A stretch of 64,000 nt of DNA from contig JAKJHU010000024.1 of NCBI GenBank assembly GCA_022316685.1, forward strand, positions 5,216,501 to 5,280,500. The letters run 5' to 3'. Positions 48,401-52,880 of the stretch are shown one piece after another; position 1 is the stretch's first letter; each line of letters begins with the position of its first letter. The DNA is from Progne subis subis (taxonomy: Eukaryota > Chordata > Aves > Passeriformes > Hirundinidae). The notes beneath the pieces are model-generated. The model was not told the DNA's origin and searched no databases. It worked only from the letters and a program-made list of their open reading frames with translations. A program made the position numbers and the translations under genes.

Positions 48401-49864
48401 TCCCAGAAGCAATGGCATTGAATGCAGAACTAAAGGCAGCAAGGATGACCTTGGAGTGGCACATGGCAGGTCACAGTGAAACTGCGCCAGATTCAATGGA
48501 AGGGGACATAGTGCAACTCCCTGAGACCAAGAACTGGGCCCTTACAGTTGGGAGCATGAAAAAAGCATGGCAAAAAAAGCCATGATTGGGGGGGGGAAAA
48601 AGGCACAAAAAAAGGCAATGTTAGTAGCCTCTGGGATTCAATATTTTTGTCATGATAAATCTCATTTAAATTGCTGAACAGTCTGCCTCTACTTAAATCC
48701 ATCCACCATTTTTCTGTCAATAATATTTTAAATATTTAAAGAGTATTTACAGAGCCCTCCCATCCTTGAAGGAGCTCTTCACATTTTCCCAAGAAGGGCA
48801 GCAGTAACAGGACTCTAAGGCTTCTCCATTCTTCACCCTATGCATCATTCTCTATGGAATTATGTCCATGCTACTAGGTTAAAGTAAAACAAAATCCCAG
48901 CTAGAGAGTAACTACTTGTGAATAATGCTTTTTTTCAGCTACTGAGATCCAACAGACATACAACAGGTCACAACTGTTTTCCAATTCCATGCTTCTTCTA
49001 GCACGAATGGCTAGAAAAGAAGCATTCACAAGTTACTTCAAGTGTGACAGCACCATGAGATGGCATCATGGTGTGGAGAAACAAGGCTGTTAAGGTGCTT
49101 CATCCAGAGAGCAAATTGGGATTTGGAAGATAACAAGGTGGTTTAAGCCACAATAGCTCCACCTCCTGCAATGTGATGAAATCTGGGATGCAGCTTTTAG
49201 AAGGGTGACTCAAAATGTGTCACTCTTAAGTTGTCTCATAGTGCGTCCCGAATTTTTATTTTCCTGTAGGATGACAGCATGTGAAGAACTAATGAGTAGG
49301 ATCCCTTTGTATTGCAGAGGCCTGATTCAACAGCAAATACTCAAATACAAAGTTAAAGAGCAACTAATTATTAATCCAGTTTGGCCAGCTGTCCCACTTA
49401 ATTTTAATTTTGTGACAAAAATTACATCATAAAGTTAAGATATATTTATTAGATAAAGAGAAAAGAAAGAAAGAATGCATTTTCAGTTATACAAGTATGT
49501 ACATACAGATATAAAACATAAAAAAAGAATAGTATCTCAGGTATACATGAACAGGATTGAAGTTAAAAAATAAATTATCTAGACTGAGAGGGAAATGGGG
49601 GGATTTTAATGAAGATTGGTAATTCTGGAAGACACAGAAAAAGATTTTATGTCATTCAGATTGTTTACCTTGGACTTCATTTCCTGGCTCAAAGTTATCA
49701 AAAGATACAGCAATAATATATGGTGGTGCAGATGTCTGTGGTTCAGCTTCATAGTTTGGTAACAGAGAATCACAATCAATTGAGGTATTTGTCTGTGGAA
49801 AACCAAGGATTCCAGGCAAAAATATCCCACAGATCAAAAAACCAAAGCAGGAGTGCCTCTTCAT
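4209..49864 (-). CDS. Secreted Reeler-domain protein with a 68-micro-exon Gly/Ser/Tyr/Gln repeat region (whole gene span, 73 coding exons)
   Basis: Joining the exons listed below gives one open frame of about 1,064 residues. Order: signal peptide (about residues 1-22), Reeler domain (about 25-160), short linker with a basic KSKRK end, about 850 residues of repeats encoded by 68 phase-0 micro-exons, then a 36-residue tail. Reeler domains occur in reelin, F-spondin, FRRS1 and REELD1 and are extracellular. No DOMON, cytochrome b561, thrombospondin or transmembrane segment is visible, so a secreted REELD1-like protein is the closest known type, but I do not claim orthology. Repeats resemble [G/S]Y[G/S]Q low-complexity sequence. 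Function is unknown; a matrix, coating or adhesive role is only inference. Possible N-glycosylation sequons are seen (NTS, NMT, NAT, NSS, NDS). Frame continuity across 72 junctions with GT-AG (one GC-AG) introns is the main support. Confidence 0.85.
5034..5062. repeat. Poly(A) run of 29
   Basis: In the intron between exons 72 and 73. Other long homopolymers: T at 13898-13925, 27823-27846 and 54930-54957. Confidence 0.93.
5415..5444 (-). CDS. Exon 72 (last micro-exon)
   Basis: It encodes QSPYSGGSQV. Acceptor TTGTTTTCAG, donor GTG|GTAAGA. Confidence 0.76.
5726..5764 (-). CDS. Exon 71 (micro-exon, GKP end)
   Basis: It encodes GGSGSGSTYSGKP. Acceptor TTATTTCACAG, donor CCG|GTAAGA. Confidence 0.78.
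6305..6343 (-). CDS. Exon 70 (micro-exon, GKP end)
   Basis: It encodes GSSFSGGSHQGKP. Acceptor CTTTTTTCAG, donor CCA|GTAAGG. Confidence 0.78.
7489..7527 (-). CDS. Exon 69 (micro-exon, GKP end)
   Basis: It encodes GSYPSGGKQHGKP. Acceptor TTCTTACAG, donor CCA|GTAAGT. With exons 70 and 71 it ends in GKP instead of GGQ. Confidence 0.78.
7973..8011 (-). CDS. Exon 68 (micro-exon)
   Basis: It encodes GSYPSGSSQYGGQ. The acceptor TTTAATAG follows a T run; donor CAG|GTGAGT. Confidence 0.82.
8954..8989 (-). CDS. Exon 67 (micro-exon, GC donor)
   Basis: It encodes GSYPGSNQYGGQ, a near-consensus unit. Acceptor CTTTTTACAG; the donor is CAG|GCAAGC, so the intron would be GC-AG. Exon sequence and frame are intact. 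Confidence 0.77.
9287..9322 (-). CDS. Exon 66 (micro-exon)
   Basis: It encodes GSFAGSNYHGGQ. The acceptor GTTGAACGCAG has a poor pyrimidine tract; donor CAG|GTAGGC. Confidence 0.77.
9449..9505. repeat. (TA)n and (ATT)n microsatellites
   Basis: A TA run at 9449-9461 and an ATT/GTT run at 9481-9505, in the intron between exons 65 and 66. Confidence 0.8.
10214..10243 (-). CDS. Exon 65 (micro-exon, CxC type)
   Basis: It encodes GGCVCPGGGS. Acceptor TTTTGTACAG, donor TCA|GTAAGT. Confidence 0.76.
10597..10752 (+). mobile_element. CR1 LINE 3' fragment
   Basis: It holds the avian CR1 3' core with TTGGACTCGATGATCC, then TCTAACTCAGGGTACTCTATGATCC. Truncated and non-coding. Confidence 0.85.
10985..11020 (-). 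CDS. Exon 64 (micro-exon)
   Basis: It encodes GFSSGVRQSGGQ. Acceptor TTTCTTCCAG, donor CAG|GTATGC. Confidence 0.79.
11369..11407 (-). CDS. Exon 63 (micro-exon)
   Basis: It encodes GIASPGSSQYSGQ. Acceptor CATTTCTTTAG, donor CAG|GTAAAA. Confidence 0.81.
11841..11879 (-). CDS. Exon 62 (micro-exon)
   Basis: It encodes GPSFPGGSHYGGQ. Acceptor CTTTGCTACAG, donor CAG|GTAACA. Confidence 0.83.
12458..12496 (-). CDS. Exon 61 (micro-exon)
   Basis: It encodes GSPSSGGSQYGGQ. Acceptor TTTTTGTTCAG, donor CAG|GTGAGA. Confidence 0.84.
12863..12901 (-). CDS. Exon 60 (micro-exon)
   Basis: It encodes GSPSSGGSQYGGQ, the same peptide as exon 61 with synonymous differences. Donor CAG|GTGAAT. Confidence 0.84.
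13270..13308 (-). CDS. Exon 59 (micro-exon)
   Basis: It encodes ESSSYGGSQYGGQ. Acceptor TTTTTTTCCAG, donor CAA|GTAAGC. Confidence 0.83.
13539..13562. repeat. (TA)n(CA)n microsatellite
   Basis: Intronic, 20 bp from the exon 58 donor. Confidence 0.85.
13583..13621 (-). CDS. Exon 58 (micro-exon)
   Basis: It encodes DSYSSGASQYGGH. Acceptor ATTCTTTCCAG, donor CAT|GTAAGC. Confidence 0.81.
13640..13895. repeat. Intronic homology block, member 1
   Basis: It resembles 18740-18900. Shared pieces include GTTCTTTCTCT.CTCATTTCTGGA.AATGGC. It lies next to exon 58. Confidence 0.65.
13953..14004. repeat. 26-bp tandem duplication
   Basis: Two perfect copies of AACTAGTTGTAAAATACTGG followed by CTACCT. Confidence 0.93.
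14377..14412 (-). CDS. Exon 57 (micro-exon)
   Basis: It encodes GTSSGGSQYNSQ. Acceptor TTTTTCCCCAG, donor CAA|GTAAGC. Confidence 0.8.
14728..14806. repeat. Imperfect tandem duplication of about 40 bp
   Basis: GAATGTCCTGTGTG followed by a T run and AGTTG.AA recurs once. Confidence 0.8.
14918..14959 (-). CDS. Exon 56 (micro-exon)
   Basis: It encodes GGSPTLVRSDSSAN. Acceptor TCCTTTCTAG, donor AAT|GTAAGC. Diverged. Confidence 0.72.
15690..16152 (+). mobile_element. CR1 LINE 3' fragment, degraded
   Basis: It keeps CTGGACAAAAGGAGGCTCAG, GGGTGGTCCCATCTTTCAAG and a 3' end of the CAATGATTCTGT type. Overlapping frames are CR1 remnants or noise. It lies in the long intron between exons 55 and 56. Confidence 0.85.
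16338..16367 (-). CDS. Exon 55 (micro-exon, CxC type)
   Basis: It encodes AGCDCSGGSS. Acceptor TTCTTTGCAG, donor TCT|GTAAGT. Paralogue of exon 65 by intron homology. Confidence 0.76.
17054..17092 (-). CDS. Exon 54 (micro-exon)
   Basis: It encodes GSPSAGGSQSGGQ. Acceptor ACATTCACAG, donor CAG|GTATGA. Its downstream intron is homologous to that of exon 64. Confidence 0.82.
17367..17405 (-). CDS. Exon 53 (micro-exon)
   Basis: It encodes DSSSSGSSQYGGQ. Acceptor ATTTTTTTCAG, donor CAG|GTGGGA. First of the SQYGGQ subtype. Confidence 0.82.
17673..17711 (-). CDS. Exon 52 (micro-exon)
   Basis: It encodes GSSSQSGSYSSGQ. Acceptor TCTTTTTGCAG, donor CAG|GTAAAT. Confidence 0.8.
17964..18002 (-). CDS. 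Exon 51 (micro-exon)
   Basis: It encodes DFYSPGGSQSGGH. Acceptor CATTTTTCCAG, donor CAT|GTAAGC. Confidence 0.8.
18692..18730 (-). CDS. Exon 50 (micro-exon)
   Basis: It encodes DSSSPSGSRQSER. Acceptor ATTTTTTTAG, donor CGG|GTAAGC. Upstream intron sequence matches that of exon 58, which marks an older block duplication. Confidence 0.74.
18740..18900. repeat. Intronic homology block, member 2
   Basis: Partner of 13640-13895, next to exon 50. Confidence 0.65.
19692..19730 (-). CDS. Exon 49 (micro-exon)
   Basis: It encodes DSPSMGSSETEYS. Acceptor TTATTTTGCAG, donor AGT|GTAAGA. Confidence 0.74.
19896..19916 (-). other. Possible extra or decayed micro-exon (21 bp) between exons 48 and 49
   Basis: Sites CCCAG and CAG|GTAAAG would give PLLLKQQ in phase 0. 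The peptide is unlike the repeat, and the interval may be a dead exon that kept its donor. It is left out of the gene model. Confidence 0.3.
20335..20376 (-). CDS. Exon 48 (micro-exon)
   Basis: It encodes GASSAYSGSETYGQ. Acceptor TTTTGGACAG, donor CAG|GTAAAT. Confidence 0.8.
20853..20897 (-). CDS. Exon 47 (micro-exon)
   Basis: It encodes GGSSSYDGGSESYGQ. Acceptor TTTTCTGTGCAG, donor CAG|GTAAAT. Confidence 0.82.
21026..21064 (-). CDS. Exon 46 (micro-exon)
   Basis: It encodes GGPFFYPGGSYGQ. Its last codon is CAA, with donor CAA|GTAGGT, where exon 42 has CAG. Confidence 0.82.
21164..21205 (-). CDS. Exon 45 (micro-exon)
   Basis: It encodes GGPGSSHGSYSGNQ. Acceptor TTTTCTTTCAG, donor CAG|GTAAAT. 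Confidence 0.83.
21465..21503 (-). CDS. Exon 44 (micro-exon)
   Basis: It encodes GGPFFYPGGSYGQ, 1,003 bp from exon 40. Donor CAG|GTAGTA. Confidence 0.83.
21606..21647 (-). CDS. Exon 43 (micro-exon)
   Basis: It encodes GAPGSSHSTYSGNQ. Acceptor TTTCATTTCAG, donor CAG|GTAAAC. Confidence 0.83.
21984..22022 (-). CDS. Exon 42 (micro-exon)
   Basis: It encodes GGPFFYPGGSYGQ. Acceptor TGCTCTGCAG, donor CAG|GTAGGT. Confidence 0.83.
22122..22163 (-). CDS. Exon 41 (micro-exon)
   Basis: It encodes GGPGSSHGSYSGNQ, identical to exon 45, 958 bp away. Donor CAG|GTAAAT. Confidence 0.83.
22468..22506 (-). CDS. Exon 40 (micro-exon)
   Basis: It encodes GGPFFYPGGSYGQ, as do exons 42, 44 and 46. Acceptor TCTGCACAG, donor CAG|GTAGTA. 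Confidence 0.83.
22609..22650 (-). CDS. Exon 39 (micro-exon)
   Basis: It encodes GAPGSSYSTYSGNQ. Copy of exon 43, in which His replaces the first Tyr. Acceptor TTTCATTTCAG, donor CAG|GTAAAC. Confidence 0.82.
23385..23565 (-). mobile_element. CR1 LINE 3' fragment, reverse orientation
   Basis: It starts GAATCACAGAATCAACTGAA and continues TTGGAAGGG, the reverse complement of a CR1 3' end. Intronic, between exons 38 and 39. Confidence 0.8.
24989..25030 (-). CDS. Exon 38 (micro-exon, CxC type)
   Basis: It encodes GGCICPDGSSGHRQ. Acceptor AAATTTGTAG, donor CAG|GTAATT. It shares a GGCxCP core with exon 65 and AGCxC with exon 55. Confidence 0.76.
25525..25563 (-). CDS. Exon 37 (micro-exon)
   Basis: It encodes GGSFIATSGSSNQ. 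Acceptor TTCTTCACAG; donor CAG|GTCAGG is weaker than its neighbours. Confidence 0.72.
26446..26487 (-). CDS. Exon 36 (micro-exon)
   Basis: It encodes NASSPSNSSHSDMQ. Acceptor TTTCTTTACAG, donor CAG|GTAATA. Ser-rich, with possible NAS and NSS sequons. Confidence 0.72.
26692..26733 (-). CDS. Exon 35 (micro-exon)
   Basis: It encodes DTSHVLSRRAYDVQ. Acceptor TGCTTTTACAG, donor CAG|GTAAAA. Diverged and basic. Confidence 0.68.
27361..27396 (-). CDS. Exon 34 (micro-exon)
   Basis: It encodes RSGCAKKKVVAR. Acceptor CTCCTTTGCAG, donor CGA|GTAAGT. Strongly basic and unlike the other units, but both splice sites are good. Confidence 0.65.
28597..28626 (-). CDS. Exon 33 (micro-exon)
   Basis: It encodes NDSTYNTNSQ. 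Acceptor ATCTTTTCCAG, donor CAG|GTAAGT. Asn-rich with a possible NDS sequon. Confidence 0.74.
29223..29270 (-). CDS. Exon 32 (micro-exon, longest)
   Basis: It encodes DSQDSSYDNNPNACDD in 48 bp. Acceptor TGTCCTTCTAG, donor GAT|GTGAGT. Acidic, with one Cys. Confidence 0.75.
29617..29646 (-). CDS. Exon 31 (micro-exon)
   Basis: It encodes GGSSSDTYYE. Acceptor TTGTTTTAAAG, donor GAG|GTAAGT. It ends in Glu, not Gln. Confidence 0.75.
29770..29805 (-). CDS. Exon 30 (micro-exon)
   Basis: It encodes DGSYSQNYGGGQ. Acceptor TTGTTTTATAG, donor CAA|GTAAGT. Confidence 0.78.
29986..30024 (-). CDS. Exon 29 (micro-exon)
   Basis: It encodes SGSSSSQNYGDNQ. Tandem TTAG/CAG acceptors 3 bp apart could add or remove one residue in frame. 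Donor CAG|GTAAGT. Confidence 0.78.
30144..30182 (-). CDS. Exon 28 (micro-exon)
   Basis: It encodes GGSYSLLNYGGSQ. Acceptor TTGTTCTCACAG, donor CAA|GTAAAT. The NYGG subtype is shared with exons 29 and 30. Confidence 0.78.
30463..30483 (-). CDS. Exon 27 (micro-exon, 21 bp)
   Basis: It encodes GGSQGGQ. Acceptor TGATTTACAG, donor CAG|GTGAGT. It is the unit reduced to its two ends, with no Tyr. Confidence 0.7.
31944..31976 (-). CDS. Exon 26 (micro-exon)
   Basis: It encodes GYSYDSNPCHQ. Acceptor GTTTTTGACAG, donor CAG|GTAAAT. The SYDxNPC pattern recurs in exon 32. Confidence 0.75.
33177..33218 (-). CDS. Exon 25 (micro-exon)
   Basis: It encodes GGSVSYGGSSGCGQ. Acceptor TTCCAAGCAG, donor CAA|GTAAGA. 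It keeps the YGG pattern and carries one Cys. Confidence 0.8.
33621..33656 (-). CDS. Exon 24 (micro-exon)
   Basis: It encodes GSQPQGGSSYGQ, 2,227 bp from exon 20. Acceptor CCTTTCTTACAG, donor CAG|GTAATT. Confidence 0.82.
33933..33962 (-). CDS. Exon 23 (micro-exon)
   Basis: It encodes GSQGSQSYGQ, 2,227 bp from exon 19. Donor CAG|GTGAGA. Confidence 0.8.
34255..34296 (-). CDS. Exon 22 (micro-exon)
   Basis: It encodes GGPSFSGSSSSYGQ, exactly 2,227 bp from its copy, exon 18. Same splice sites. Confidence 0.82.
34609..34644 (-). CDS. Exon 21 (micro-exon)
   Basis: It encodes GYQPQGGSSYGQ. Acceptor ATTTCATACAG, donor CAG|GTAAGC. It is the partner of exon 17 in the recent duplication. Confidence 0.82.
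35848..35883 (-). CDS. Exon 20 (micro-exon)
   Basis: It encodes GSQPQGGSSYGQ, identical to exon 24. Acceptor CTTTTTTACAG, donor CAG|GTAATT. Confidence 0.82.
36160..36189 (-). CDS. Exon 19 (micro-exon)
   Basis: It encodes GSQGSQSYGQ, identical to exon 23. Acceptor TTTATTTAAAG lacks a good pyrimidine tract; donor CAG|GTGAGA. Confidence 0.8.
36482..36523 (-). CDS. Exon 18 (micro-exon)
   Basis: It encodes GGPSFSGSSSSYGQ, identical to exon 22. Acceptor CTTGTCTTAG, donor CAG|GTAAGC. Confidence 0.82.
36836..36871 (-). CDS. Exon 17 (micro-exon)
   Basis: It encodes AYRPQGGSSYGQ. Its 3' part and downstream intron lie inside the recent 1-kb duplication, while its first bases differ from exon 21, so the duplication edge falls within this exon. 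Confidence 0.8.
37125..37154 (-). CDS. Exon 16 (micro-exon)
   Basis: It encodes GSQGSQSYGQ, the same peptide as exons 19 and 23. Its flanking intron is a diverged copy of theirs, so it is an older duplicate of the same unit. Acceptor ATTATTTAAAG, donor CAG|GTGAGA. Confidence 0.8.
38121..38162 (-). CDS. Exon 15 (micro-exon)
   Basis: It encodes SGQKQQTSSSTYMQ. Acceptor TTCCTGTGTAG, donor CAG|GTAAGT. Gln/Ser-rich with one Tyr. Confidence 0.7.
39575..39610 (-). CDS. Exon 14 (micro-exon)
   Basis: It encodes SLGSSATRIIVQ. Acceptor TTTCTTTTCAG, donor CAG|GTAGAC. Diverged from the consensus. Confidence 0.65.
40149..40166 (-). CDS. Exon 13 (micro-exon, 18 bp)
   Basis: It encodes only RHTFPQ. Both sites are strong (TTTCTTTGCAG and CAG|GTAAGC). 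It is the shortest exon in the model. Confidence 0.6.
40807..40845 (-). CDS. Exon 12 (micro-exon)
   Basis: It encodes VVVVANSNPFPPV. Acceptor TCTCTCCATAG, donor GTG|GTAAGC. It is hydrophobic and unlike the consensus, so it is less certain. Confidence 0.6.
41474..41509 (-). CDS. Exon 11 (micro-exon)
   Basis: It encodes SVPSSSSDSNKK. Acceptor ATTCTTTACAG, donor AAG|GTAAGC. Serine-rich, and lacks Tyr. Confidence 0.7.
42318..42356 (-). CDS. Exon 10 (micro-exon)
   Basis: It encodes TASLSGSGLTYGQ. Acceptor TTTTATTTCAG, donor CAG|GTAACT. It is the first unit ending in YGQ. Confidence 0.76.
42881..42922 (-). CDS. Exon 9 (micro-exon)
   Basis: It encodes GGAASAYSQQACRD. Acceptor TTTTGTCTTAG, donor GAT|GTAAGC. 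One Cys. Confidence 0.72.
43082..43123 (-). CDS. Exon 8 (micro-exon)
   Basis: It encodes GGVVYTISKSGCGP. Acceptor TTTTATTTCAG, donor CCT|GTAAGC. It is a diverged unit with one Cys. Confidence 0.7.
44110..44154 (-). CDS. Exon 7 (micro-exon)
   Basis: It encodes VGPSGSSQSSYSGSQ. Acceptor TTTCTTTACAG, donor CAG|GTATGA. This is the first clear Ser/Gly/Tyr/Gln repeat unit. Confidence 0.75.
44926..44961 (-). CDS. Exon 6 (micro-exon)
   Basis: It encodes RGGTYSTGRCIM. Acceptor TTCTCTTGCAG, donor ATG|GTAAAT. It shows the first GG..Y pattern and one Cys. Confidence 0.7.
45323..45349 (-). CDS. Exon 5 (micro-exon)
   Basis: It encodes LLIELECNK in 27 bp. The acceptor CCCCACAG is preceded by a very long T run on the coding strand, and the donor is AAG|GTAAGA. 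It is not repeat-like and contains a Cys. Confidence 0.65.
45358..45400. repeat. Poly(A) run of 43
   Basis: On the coding strand this is T43 directly before the exon 5 acceptor, so it serves as its pyrimidine tract. Confidence 0.95.
45759..45874. repeat. 58-bp tandem duplication
   Basis: Two almost identical copies starting ATCCAATTATACTTTCT, in the intron between exons 4 and 5. Confidence 0.9.
46090..46198 (-). CDS. Exon 4: end of Reeler domain and basic linker
   Basis: This 109-bp exon has acceptor TTTCTTTCTAG. One base completes Ile, then ATVVQNLENFWVGIQSK closes the Reeler fold; compare the (F)xATVV...(F/Y)W pattern of the family. The linker TLTPTHSESVNATGKSKRK follows, with a possible NAT glycosylation site and a basic end that could be a proprotein cleavage site (inference). 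Donor AAG|GTATGT, phase 0. Every later junction in the gene is phase 0. Confidence 0.85.
46994..47030. repeat. (GAAAAA)n tract
   Basis: Purine-rich simple repeat about 10 bp from the exon 3 donor. Confidence 0.85.
47041..47132 (-). CDS. Exon 3: Reeler domain, SAVSHAN and WIAP motifs
   Basis: This 92-bp exon has acceptor TTAATTGCAG and enters in phase 0. It reads NSAVSHANSDVKQ, then KITTTWIAPQDVRELQF, then AT, so it leaves in phase 2. The (A/V)(T/S)H and W.AP motifs are typical of Reeler domains. The donor TTTAT|GTGAAT is weak, but using it restores LQF-I-ATVV with exon 4, whereas reading through gives an immediate stop. Confidence 0.82.
47426..47562 (-). CDS. Exon 2: Reeler domain core
   Basis: This 137-bp exon has acceptor TTTTCACAG, starts in phase 1 (completing Val) and ends in phase 0 at ACG|GTATGT. 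It encodes VTLEALGDAGFKGFNLQARE, then a DGDVPVGTF stretch and KGLECHNMT. The FKGF.LQAR, VGTF and single-Cys motifs are diagnostic of Reeler domains. NMT is a possible N-glycosylation site. Confidence 0.88.
49669..49864 (-). CDS. Exon 1 (first coding): signal peptide and start of Reeler domain
   Basis: This 196-bp exon encodes 65 residues plus one base. It begins MKRHSCFGFLICGIFLPGILG, a basic start and hydrophobic core typical of a signal peptide, with likely cleavage near GFPQT. Reeler features follow: a Cys in SIDCDSLLPNY, then APPYIIAVSFDNFEPGNEVQ, matching the family's PY...Y.PG..V pattern. An extension upstream in the same frame starts with TTG and lies in what reads as a pyrimidine tract, so the ATG at 49864 is chosen. 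The ATG directly follows TTTTTTTCCACAG, a good acceptor, which suggests a separate 5' UTR exon upstream. The donor is CAAG|GTAAAC, phase 1. Confidence 0.85.
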
Positions 49865-52500
49865 CTGTGGAAAAAAAGACAATACAGTTAATAGTAACTT
49901 TTTTTAAGTAGTTGCCATGTTTGGCAAATATCTGCTTTTCTCCAGGACAGGAAACAAAGCAAGCCTAGAAAGCTGCTCTTTTTTTGCATTCATGTATTTT
50001 GAAGAAAAAAAAATTAAAATACTTATATATATTGGCAGAAAAGTGCAATAAGAGACACAAATATCATAATTTAAAAATACTGAATTATTAATGGAAGTTT
50101 AAATTTTCAGGTTACATGTCAGCAATCCATTAACAGGCATGCCTGCTGGCTTTTAATTACCCCTTTGAATTAGAAAAGTACTTAAAACAAAGTTCCTCAT
50201 TACTGCACCAGCAGGGCTATGCAAGAACTCAGAGGGAATCCTTGCTCTCTCAAATTGTAGATATAACCATGATTAGCATGCTCTCCTTTGACTGCTTTCC
50301 CCGCTCTCACTTCCAAAGGATGGTTGAGAAGTCTAGTTAAATGCCCTGGAGTACTCTTAAAGATTTTCAAAGTATTTGTTTCCTGAAGGACTCAACAAAA
50401 GCTTTCTGCAAAGTCCTCTGGAACTTCTAAACAGTTTAAAAATGCTAAATTACTAATGCATGCTTCCTATTAGTAAAGAATAAATTATAACCTGTACAGA
50501 AATTCACAGGAAATAACTAAGAGACAAGACTGAAGTCCACTCTTCCAAGACTGTCCATGAAGAAAAAATGTATTTTCTTTATAGTTCACTTGCAGTATTG
50601 ACAATGATTGCAAACTGTTTCCAAGAAAGAAAGGAAACATTTCCCGACAGTATTCTCAGGTGTTTAATACCAGATTTTCCAGCCTATGTTCGAAGTCTGA
50701 ACATTCAACTATAGCACTACATAATTTAAAAGGCCATTACATCTTATGAACAACTCACTCTTCCAGCTACAAAATTGCTGATAAAACTGCTAAATTTCCA
50801 AAAGTATTTAATAATACTATTTTACATGCCGTCTGCTGCAGGATTGCCTTGTGTGACACAACAGAGAGTAGCAGAAAGAATGGAGATATTTACTTGAATT
50901 TTTTAAAGCACTTCAAACACAATGTAAGAGATATGTTAAATACATACCATCTACCTTTTATCTTAATTAATTCATGACTGTGTAAGATCATTTTGGTTTT
51001 TATGTGCTAATGAAATAAGTAACAGAAGCATCTGGAAACAGGGGGAAAATACACAACTTTGAACATTCAGGTACTTAACTATGAACTGCGACAACTTTTT
51101 AAAATACCACTGAGTCAACAAATAATAAGACAGGTGACTGTGAAAGGTTGAAAGATTTCCAAGTAGGAGGATAAAGGTTTGCATGGTGTCACAATAACTC
51201 AGAGCAGCAACCAGGAAAGTGATAGACGCAAGTTATTGTGTCTTTAAAGCAGATGAAGAGTGTACCTCTCTAAAGCCTCATCAAAGTGTCACTTTAATGG
51301 GATCCTGGTAAGCATCATGTTTTGGTATCAGCATGCTGGGTGTGGTTATCCAATCTCTTGTGACGATTTTGACAAGGCCCACCTCTAATTATGTTTTAAA
51401 TACAGCATGTGGGTGCCATTATATCAACAGATGCGGTAAACAGTGATTTAATATGAACCAGTCTGTGTGTTGTTGAAATATCTGCCTGACTCATGGAGAG
51501 GCGGAAAAAAAAGTCTGTTTCTAATTAGATGTTCCATTTCAAAGCCCAAAGTCCTAGTTTAGCTAGGATTGGAAAATTGTTTGGAACCACACTCTGCCAT
51601 GAAAGAAAGCCAGTCTGAAATCTTTCCCCTTCTTCTTGCTAGAAAAGAGCCAGAAATACAAGTACAACATGTTGAAACATGGCTGAGATGCCTTCTCTTT
51701 GCATCAGGTCTCTGATTTAACAGTTCAAGAGGTATTCTAAGAGTCTCATCATGTCATCTTTTGGAACTAGCTTTTAGATGAGAAAGAGAGATATTAGCAT
51801 CTTAAAAATTTCCAAGCCCAGACTTGAGGCAGAAAACTTCCATGGGATTCGAGTTCCAATACTTACTCAATGCAATCATGTTACCTTGCATCACATATTT
51901 TACATTTTCTCCATGAAAAATGTAAAGAAACAAAACCTAAATATTTATAAAATAGAAGCACAGGGAATTCTGGAAAATGAATATTATTTGCAAACTTTGA
52001 ATTGGATATAATTATGAAAAATTAACTATGTACACAGTTCCTTCATCTGATGGAAAAATTCTAATTATTTTCTTTTATCACAGATTCAAACCTTTCTCCC
52101 TATGAGTCTACATGGCCATCACCTTTCTAACACCTGAGCTGCTACCTAAAGAATCCCCTTCCATATTTAGTCTAATACGACTTCAGGCCAGCAATTAAAT
52201 CCCTGAGTGCTAGTTAGCTACTGCGTTCAAAGTCTATTGGACTCAGACACTTTGGTGGTTTGCTCCTCCAAAGCCTTGGGCGAAATTCTGAATAGAGGCA
52301 AAAGTTGTTTTAAAAGCTTTTAAATATAGAGCATTTAATTAATATGACAAATATCTTTCCATCATTTGAAAAACACGGTCCTTGCAAGTCCATCCTGCCC
52401 ACAATTTAAGATTAATTCCTGTATACCCCTTTCTATTCCCATGTTTTATGAGTATTTTTCTCCTTCTCCTAGACATCCCTGATGAGCCACAGACTTATTC
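49865..52500. other. Upstream of the Reeler gene; 5' UTR exon and promoter expected but not located
   Basis: The acceptor before the ATG implies an upstream exon on the minus strand. No CpG island or convincing donor with a TATA context was recognised here. Confidence 0.35.
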
Positions 52501-52880
52501 TTTAGCCTTTGAGCATAAGCATCACCAGTTAGTGTGCGTCCTGTCCACCACATCCCCACCAACACACCTTATCGACCAAGTGCTGATGCGTGGGCATCCT
52601 CCGGTCCCTCTGTGGTCAGTGTGGAGGAGCTGCAGCCGGGCAGTGCCAGTGCCCCAGCAAGATGAGACAGAGGAGGAGGAGGGCTTGGCCAATCCGTGCC
52701 AAGGCGGGAGCCAGCGTGGCCAATCCGGGCCAGCTGTGCATCTGCCCTGGAAATTGGGACACCACAGGTGGGACTGTCCTGCCCAGAGCTGGCGGTGACA
52801 ACACCCTCCTCACAGGTGAGTCACGGCCCTCTGACCTTTATCGAGGCATCTGGCACAGGCAGGGCTTCTGAAGACTGGTA
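52500..52880. promoter_or_regulatory. GC-rich patch with two CCAAT-type motifs
   Basis: TGGCCAATCCG occurs at 52687-52697 and 52718-52728, 31 bp apart. A plus-strand donor-like site CTCACAG|GTGAGTCAC lies near 52817. The open frames are short and recognised in no family. It could be a small promoter or non-coding exon, or just an old repeat. Confidence 0.3.
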
